Shown here one piece after another: positions 12,901 through 21,900 of a stretch of DNA of 64,000 bases. Under the pieces are notes generated by a model. It saw nothing but the letters and a program-made list of their open reading frames with translations. It was not told the DNA's origin and ran no database searches. Each line of letters opens with the position of its first letter. The stretch's first letter is position 1. This DNA comes from Rugalucina vietnamica. Its lineage: Eukaryota; Mollusca; Bivalvia; Lucinida; Lucinidae. Location: contig OZ024876.1 in the NCBI GenBank assembly GCA_964017185.1, positions 990,001-1,054,000 on the forward strand. Direction: 5' to 3'. The position numbers and the translations under genes were made by a program.

Positions 12901-15900
12901 TCTCCAATTATCAATAATGATCCATAATCGTTGATCAACCACAAAGTTTACAAAACAATCCAATCACGTCGGCGTAAACGTGTGAAATTGTTATTGTGTC
13001 TAAAATACCTTGGGGGGAAAAACCTGTTGTCCTTGGCTACACACTCACGCGAAGTCTCGCATAATCTCGTGTGTAGTTGTTTTATTTTGGTTTCATTCAT
13101 TGAAGACACATATCATGTTTTTGGGCCAAAAATCAAATCGGTAAGTAATTTTGCGATCTCTGATTATCAATCGATTCCAAAATATGTAATTCCAACTTTT
13201 CATCCGAATGCGGAATCCTGGGCCGAACTCCCTGCGATGCGAAAATCGCGTCGGAGTTTCGTCTTTTTTGTCTGTGAAAAAACAATTGATCAGTGATTTG
13301 TGGCGATCGTATGGAACATTAAGGGGTTTTGATATGATTTGTGAGTTTTGCGCTGCGAAATATGCTTGTATATGAACCTTTTCCCATTTTTTACGCGATC
13401 GGAGCGTGAAATATGGAGTGTTTCGGCCTTGTTAAATTCTGTCATTAAAAACTGCACAAGTACAAAATTGCTGCAAAAAGCATCCAATATGAAGGCGTTG
13501 CAAAAAAAAAAAAGAAAAAAAATGTCCAGGTACAAAATTACTGCAAAAAAAAATATGCCCAGGTACAATGTTTTAAATGTTTTGATGTTTTAAATACCAT
13601 TGTTAAAATATGCATTCAGATATTGGAAAATGGTGATATTATTTTGCCATATGCTGGCCTTTCTGACTGACCCTTGATAAGACAGCCACCTGTGTATAAC
13701 AGCCAGTTTAGCTTACTCCCAAAGGTGGCGCTCTTATAGAGGTTTGACTGTAGTATTTGGTTCCAGGATGAGATTTGAGCATACCTGCTCTTAACCTATC
13801 ACTGTTCAACAGAGACCTTCTTGAGTGGACAGTTTCTTATGTGGTATTCATATTTCTTGCACACCAGATAGAGAAATTCTATGATTTACCCTGTGTGAGA
13901 AATTCTTTTCTTGCACACCAGATAGAGAAATTCTATGATTTACCCTGTGTGAGAAATTCTTTTCTTGCACACCAGATAAAGAAATCATATGTTCTACCCT
14001 GTGTGAGAAATTCTTATCTCACCCTTGTTATCATACCCCAGGTGCACTACTTCTCGTGTTCCTTATTATACCCCCCGCAAAACGAAGTTTTAGGAGGGTA
14101 TACTGTTTTCAGCCTGTCCGTGATTCCGTGATTCCGTGATTCCGTCAACATTTGGACATCTTTGCTGAATAACTTGAGTAGCTTTTGCCTGATTTGTTTC
14201 AAATTTTCACCACACTTGCACCATCAGACAATACATGTGTGGTATGAATTTAGGGGCCAAAGGGTCAGTATTGCAAGAGTTATGGGACTTTTTAAGTCTT
14301 CCTATAACATGTTTGCCATAGTACTGAAAGTACATACTTTGTGAAATCAACTCCTCTTACAGCTTTCAATGTTTCCTTTTAATATTTTGCTGAAATGTTT
14401 CAGATATATTGCAGATGTGCATGAACAATTGTCATGCTGAAAAAAATCATTTTTGACAAATTTAAAGCATTTTTAACTTAGCAAATTTTCTATAATTGCT
14501 TATATTCAATAATGGTTGGTAGTGCATACTTTGTGAAATCAACTCCTCCTAGGGCTTTCAGTGTTTCTTTTCAGTACTTTGCAGACATGTTACAGACATA
14601 TTGAAGATGTGCATGAAGAATTATAATGCTGAAAAAATAATTTTTGACAAATTTAAAGCATTTTCTAACTTTGCCATTTTTCGACTATTGCTTTAATACA
14701 TACATACTTTGTGAAATCAACTCCTCCTAGGGCTTTCAGTATTTCTTTTCGGTACTTTTCAGACATGTTACAGACATATTGAAGATGTGCATGAAGAATT
14801 ATAATGCTGAAAAAATAATTTTTGACAAATTTACAGCATTTTTTAACTTTGCCATTTTTCGACTATTGGTTACATACATACTTTGTGAAATCAACTCCTC
14901 CTAGGGCTTTCAGTATTTCTTTTCAGTACTTTGCAGACATGTTACAGACATATTGAAGATGTGCATGAAGAATTATAATGCTGAAAAAATAATTTTTGAC
15001 AAATTTACAGCATTTTTTAACTTAGCCATTTTTCGACTATTGGTTACATACATACTTTGTGAAATCAACTCCTCCTAGGGCTTTCAGTATTTCTTTTCAG
15101 TACTTTGCAGACATGTTACAGACATATTGAAGATGTGCATGAAGAATTATAATGCTGAAAAAATAATTTTTGACAAATTTACAGCATTTTTTAACTTAGC
15201 CATTTTTCGACTATTGCTTACATACAATTATGGTTGGTAGTGCATACTTTGTGAAATCAACTCCTCCTAGGGCTTTCATTGTTTCTTTTTAATTCATTGC
15301 AGATTTGTTCCAGATATATTGAAGATGTGCATGAAGAATTTTTATGCTGAAAATTTTAGTTTTGACAATTTCGACCATTTCTGCTTATATTCAATTATGG
15401 TTGATAGTACATACTTTGTGAAATCCAACTCCTCCTGGGGCTTTCAGTAATTCTTTTCAATACTTTGCAGACATGTTACAGACATATTGAAGATGTGCAT
15501 AAAGAATTTTATTGGTGAAAAATAATTTTTGACAAATTTACAGCATTTTTCAACTTAGACATTTTTCAACCATCAATAATATACAATACGGCTGGTAGTG
15601 CATACTTTATGAAATCAAGTCCTCCTAGTGCTTTTATTGTTTTATTTGAATTCTTTGCACACTTGTTCCAGATATATTTCAGATGTGCATGAAGAATTCT
15701 TATGCTGAATAATTTATTTTTGACAAATTTACAGCTTTTTTTTAGCATAGCCAATTTTTGACCATTTCTCATGATAAATAATGATCAACAGTGTACAGTG
15801 AAATCAACAATAATTTTACTCCCTGGGCTTTCAGTATATTATTAATTATATTATCAGAAATACGGAGGATTTTCATGAAGGATTACAATGCTGAAAAGAT

Positions 15901-18900
15901 ATTTTTGACAAATTTTCTGCATGTTTCACTTAAAGGCCTTTAAGTTATTGGCCTTAGATAATTTTGCGGGGGGTATACTGAAAGCCTTGCTTGCAGCCAA
16001 TTTCTAGTTAACATTGGTTGTATAGGATGTGACGTAACTTGGTTGTTAAGCGTACACGTCACGAAGATGTCAGAAACTTTTCTGTTTCAAAATGGAGGCC
16101 GTGATTGCAGTGTTTTTTTTTTCAATGTAAATGCTATGAATATCAAGCATCAGTGTATAAAGGCATGCAAGATTAAGAATCTATCATGCGTGTCAGGGAT
16201 GGATAGACAAATCTGTGCAAACCTCGGGTCACAGTTTTGCATCACTTGGCGAGCCTCATAATGCCAAAGTGACCCTCGGGACAGATTTGTCTATCCATTC
16301 CTGACACTCATGTAAGATTCTTATAATCATCAAATGAGAGATGAAAACCTGACTTAGGGTTTTCCCACCAGGTCTGACTCAAGCCAGTGAATAGTCACAG
16401 AAGAGGGTGTAAGACTTGAAATTTCAGATTAGAGATGAAGAGGGGCTGTTACTATTGGCTTAGCAAAAACATTATGAAAATTTGCCCTTGCAATATACAC
16501 CTGGACCTCTTTATAACATGCTTCCTTGCAACACGATTTTGGATATAACACTGATCACTGTTGGACCCCAATTGCTCATTTCAGATTATTTTTGCTTTAT
16601 ATCTATACATTTAACTCTCGTTATAACATGGTTTGGATAGCTAACATGGAAATTGGCCTGGACCCCAACTGATATTTTTGATATTATTGCTCAAAATGAG
16701 GCGGTTCTAACAAGTACCCACAATCTATGTTTTGCATCAAAAATAAGAAAAATAGGGATACCCCTCCTACCCCAGTTTTGCTATATAATAGTGGGGTTCA
16801 AGGGGGTATACATGTCAGGGACATGTTATCCTGATGGGTGCTGATTGGCTGTGCAGTCCCTGTAAAACCACAATGATCCTTGTGTAGCCATAATTTTGTT
16901 TTCAGATTTCTCCGGAAGACCTCTGTTTTGCCTTCAGTGTTGTCTTGGAAACAAGAGTAACCAATCAACAGCCAGCACTAGCTAAAGTATTTGAGTACTA
17001 TGAGTCCAGTAGGTATTACTTGTTTCCTTTCCAAATCATTTTTAAACTATGTTTATAATTTACTGTTAAGTAAACTATGCTTTATTTGGGTCCATTGCAG
17101 ATTGATGATATGGTAAGAGTTATCTCACAAGGAAACCAAATTTTTCATATGCGAAAACAAAGATGCAGACCAGCTGTGCCGTTACTGCACAGCTGATCAG
17201 CACCTTTGATTTCGCTAACAGATAGCACAATCCCTCTTATTAAATACAGAGGTTTAAGCTTCTAGCCATCTTCTGTGTTCACACAGGCTGATTTGTGTCA
17301 GACCTGGTCAGAAACCCTGAAGACGGGTTTTCTCGCTTTGTGGCTCATGTTATCTTTGTAACCACAGTGGCATACCTCTAGTCAAATCACCCGTTCTTCA
17401 GTGACTAATGGCATATAATCGTTTAACAGTGAGCAGTAAAATTTGTGACAAAAACCCAAGACAAACAAGTCGCCTCGTGGGAAAACCAACAATTTGGTAT
17501 CCAACCAGGTCGGACACAAATCAGGCTTCACAGTCACAGAAGCAGACTAGAAGCTTGGAATTTCGGATTTAAGAAGAAGAGGAATGGTACTATCCATGTT
17601 GCGAAAACAAAGGCGCTGATAAGCTTCGCGGTTACCGCGAAGCTGATCTGCGCCTTTGTTTTCGCATATGCAGATTGTTGGTTTTCTCATGAGGCGGCTC
17701 AAATGCAGGTTATTATACTTAACCAGAGAAGAGAGTTAACACTTTTTGTTTGTATCCTACTCGTAAGAAACCTATCCTAGAACTAAAGACTAATGTTTAT
17801 TTGAATATCAGGAGAACAAAGACAATTCCTATAGAAAATTCATTAATCAAACTTCAAACATGAGGTTACGAGGTCAAAAATGGCTTTTTATACCCCGCCA
17901 CTTAAAAAAGTGCGGGTACCCTCCCAAAAAAATTGCGTTTGAGTGTCCGTCCGTCTGTCCGTCCGTCCGTCCGTCTGTCCGTCCGTCCGTCAGCGTTTCG
18001 TTTCCGGGCTCTATCTTGAGCATTTATTGACCGATTTTCTTTAAACTTTGTATAGGAGTTCATATCAGGAAGGAGTGGTTTGGGATTGAAGATGGGTAAA
18101 TTTCGTCAAATAAGTACAGAGTTATGGCCCTTGATTTAAGTTAAAATTTTGTTTCCATGCTCTATCTTGAGTATTTATTGACCGATTTTCTTCAAACTTT
18201 GTATAGGAGTTCATACCATGAAGGAGTGGTCTGGGATTGAAGATATGTAAATTCGTCAAATAAGTGCAGAGTTATGGCCCTTGATTTACGTTAAAATTTC
18301 ATTTCCGGGCTCTATCTTGAGCATTTATTGACCGATTTTCTTCAAACTTTGTATAGGAGTTCATATCAACAAAGAGTGGTCTGGGATTGAAGATGGGTAA
18401 GTTTCGTCAAATATGTACAGAGTTATAGCCCTTGATTTACGTTAAAATTTTGTTTCCGGGCTCTATCTTGAGCATTTTATTGACCGATTTTCTTCAAACT
18501 TTGTATAGGAGTTCATATCAAGAAGGAGTGGTCTGGCATTGAAGATGGGTAAATTTCGTCAAATATGTACAAAGTTATGGCCCTTGATTTACGTTAAAAT
18601 TTTGTTTCCATGCTCTATCTTGAGCATTTATTGACCGATTTTCTTCAAACTTTGTATAGGAGTTCATATCAAGGAGTGGTCTGGGATTGAGGATGGGTGA
18701 ATTTCGTCAAATAAGTACAGAGTTATGGCCCTTGATTTACGTTAAAATTTTGTTTCCGGGCTCTATCTTGAGCATTTATTGACCAATTTTCTTCAAACTT
18801 TGTAATGGAGTTCATACTAGGAAGGAGTGATTTGGGATTGAAGATGGGTAAATTTCGTCAAATAAGTACAGAGTTATGGCCCTTGATTTACGTTGAAATT

Positions 18901-21900
18901 TTGTTTCCGTACTCTATCTTGAGCATTTATTGACCGATTTTCTCCAAACTTTGTATAGGAGTTGAGAGGTTTGGGATTGAAAACGAATAAATTTCGTTAA
19001 ATAAGTACGGAGTTATGGCCCTTGATTTACGTTAAAATTTCGTTTCCTGCCTCTGTTTTGTGCATTTATCAACCAATTTTCTTCAAACTTTGTATAAAAG
19101 TTCAAATCAGGAAGTAGTGGTTTGGGATTGAAGATGGGTACATTTTATGGATGTATACAGAGTTATGGTCCTTCATTAATTTCAAAATTTTGTTCTGCTC
19201 TTTATCTTGAGAATTTATTGACAAACATTTTTGCTAAATTAAATTTGCATGGCGGGGTATCATGCATGCCTGCACCGCTTTTATTTGACATTTTCTGCCC
19301 ATCAGGAAAACATGTCCGTGTAATGTGTACCCCCTTGAACCCCACTTTTATATAGTAAAACTGGGGTATGTAGGGGTATACCTATTTTTCTTATTTTTGC
19401 TCCAAAACATAGATTGTGGGTACTCGTTAGAACCGCCTCGCCGAGGTGGTTCTAACGTGTACCCACAATCTATGTTTTGAGCAAAAATTAGAAAAATATC
19501 AAATTTTTTCTACTTAAAATTTTCATTTTTTACTACTTTAAAAATTTATGTATATTGCATGGGTGTGTTTTCGTAATGCCTGGGTGTTGGAATAAACTTT
19601 TTTCATGTCAATAATGCCAATACCAGTGTTGACAAAAGTGTACTTTAACATTTTGCAATTGCTTACTGTAGTGTTTGATGTCAGTTGTTGACGTCATGAT
19701 ATACATATGGGCCAACAAACTGCATAGGCGAAAACAAAGGGGCAATTCCGCTTCGCAGTAACTGCAAAGCTGATCAGCGCCTTTGTTTTCGCTACTCGGA
19801 TTGTACAGTTCCTCTTCTACTTAAATCCGAAATTTCAAGCTTCTAGCTCTTTTCTGTGACTGTACAAGTCGGTTTGTGTCGGACCTGTTCGGAAACCACA
19901 TTGTTGGTTTTCCCACGAGGTGGCTCATATGGTTCTGATGGAGGTGGCTAAATATTTGTTTTATTGTTATTTAATATTATACTATAGTTCTCTTCTACTT
20001 AGGTCCAATATTTCAAGCTTCTAGCCGTTTTCTATGACTGCTCAGAACGGTTTCTGTCCGACCTGGTCAGAAACCCTAAGACCAGTTTTCTTGAGCAATG
20101 GCTCATTTATAGGTATAAAAGCCATATTTTCGTAGGTCTAGAAGCCACGTCTGTATATTCAGGATATTTTTGTAGGTCTAGAAGCCATGTGTCTGTATAT
20201 GCTGGATATTTTTGTAGGTCTAGAAGCCACATGCCTGTATGAGCTGTCTGAGTGTTCAGAAGAGGCTCTGGTACTTCCAGACAACAACCTGGCTGACACA
20301 GACCTGTATCTTGAGAGTCCTGACCTTGAGAATCACACTACATTGACCTTGGACCAAGGTGTGTTTAATCCTCAGATTAATTTTTGACACTTTTTTTTGC
20401 AATTTTAACTTAGTCATTTTTGCTGACATTTTGACAATGAAAGTGAATGGACAGTGGGTACCTTGTGCAAGCAACTCCTCCTACAGTTATATTCAGATTC
20501 TTTTGAAACTTTACAGATGTCTTGACCATGCTTTGAAGATATGCATGTGATTTGGATATAATCCTCAGATTAATTTTTGACACTTTTTTCGCAATTTTAA
20601 CTTAGTCATTTTTTCTGACATTTTGACAATGAAAGTGAATGGACAGTGGGTACCTTGTGCAAGCAACTCCTCCTACAGTTATATTCAGATTCTTTTGATA
20701 CTTTACAGATGTCTTGATCATGCTTTGAAGATTTGCATGTGGTTTGGATATAATCCTCAGATTAATTTTTGACACTTTTTTCGCAATTTCAACTTACTCA
20801 CTTTTTCAACATTTACACAATGAAAGTGAATGGACAGTGGGTCCCTTGTGCAAACAACTTCTCCTACAGTTATATTAGGATTCTTTTGAAACTTTACAGA
20901 TGTCTTGACCATACTTTAAAGATATGCATGTGGTTTGGATGTATTCCTCACTTTAATTTTTGTCACTTTTTTGAAATTTGAACTTAAGTCATTTTTCAGG
21001 CATTTACCCATACACTAAGAAAGTGTATGTGGTTTGGATATATGTTATTCTAAGATTATATTTGTGTAACTAAACTATCAAGGCGGGGGACATAAATTCT
21101 CTGAATTTGCTTGTTCTAATATAAAAGGCACAAAAATGCTTTAAATTGCATGGTGTCTACGAGCCGCTTGACAGGATGAAAAAAACATGTTACGCCTTGA
21201 TCAAAACGCAACTGACCGCATCAGAACGTAACAGGCCGTAACAGAATGTGCTAATAATCGTGATAGATTGTGGATAATCGTAACGTTCCTTAGTGCCTCC
21301 ATGACACACCGGCTTATTACTACCACGGTTTGTTACAGGTATCGTAATCCAAGGTAAGAAAACGTAACAAGACGTAATAGATCTTGAAAAAACAGAGAAA
21401 TATATGACCAAAATTCCACGGTACGCTACGGGGACATAGTGTAAACGCAGTATTAAGAAAGGCCTCATATAAATCCAGGACGAACATTTATCCTTTGGAT
21501 ATTTCAGCCACAGTACAGACAGAATCAGAGCTTGGAGAGAATGATGCACCTCATGGTGCCGATGTTGCCCCTGCCCCCCGTTTAGATCCCGCCTGTCCCC
21601 TCTGTGTTACCACGGGAACTGTCAATGTCCTACAGGATATATGCCTTAAACAAGGTACAGTAATTTCCTGAAACTGTTGAACTGTAGCCAAATACACCTT
21701 AAAATACTATGTCATCAAGGGTTGCCAAGTTTTCAAACTGAATAAGAGCAAAATTTTGTCGGTGCATGGTCCATCAGTGTCGCTATGCTCGATAGATGGA
21801 CGTCATGGAGCTTGGTCCATTGATGTCACATTACACAATTAGGCAGATGGCTGAAAATTTTGACAAATTACAGCCATTTTCTGCATCATCCCAAAATCAA

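Noticed and set aside
13775..14131. ORF with a three-fold 18-residue repeat (FLAHQIEKFYDLPCVRNS)
   Set aside because: It lies in the intron between A2M-like exons 7 and 8, overlaps an HTR1 head, and the frame follows from a 54-bp period alone.
17009..17016. Alternative donor GTATTA at 17013 for exon 8
   Set aside because: It would leave two bases and bring a stop (TGA) soon after the exon 9 acceptor. The GTAGGT donor at 17009 keeps the frame.
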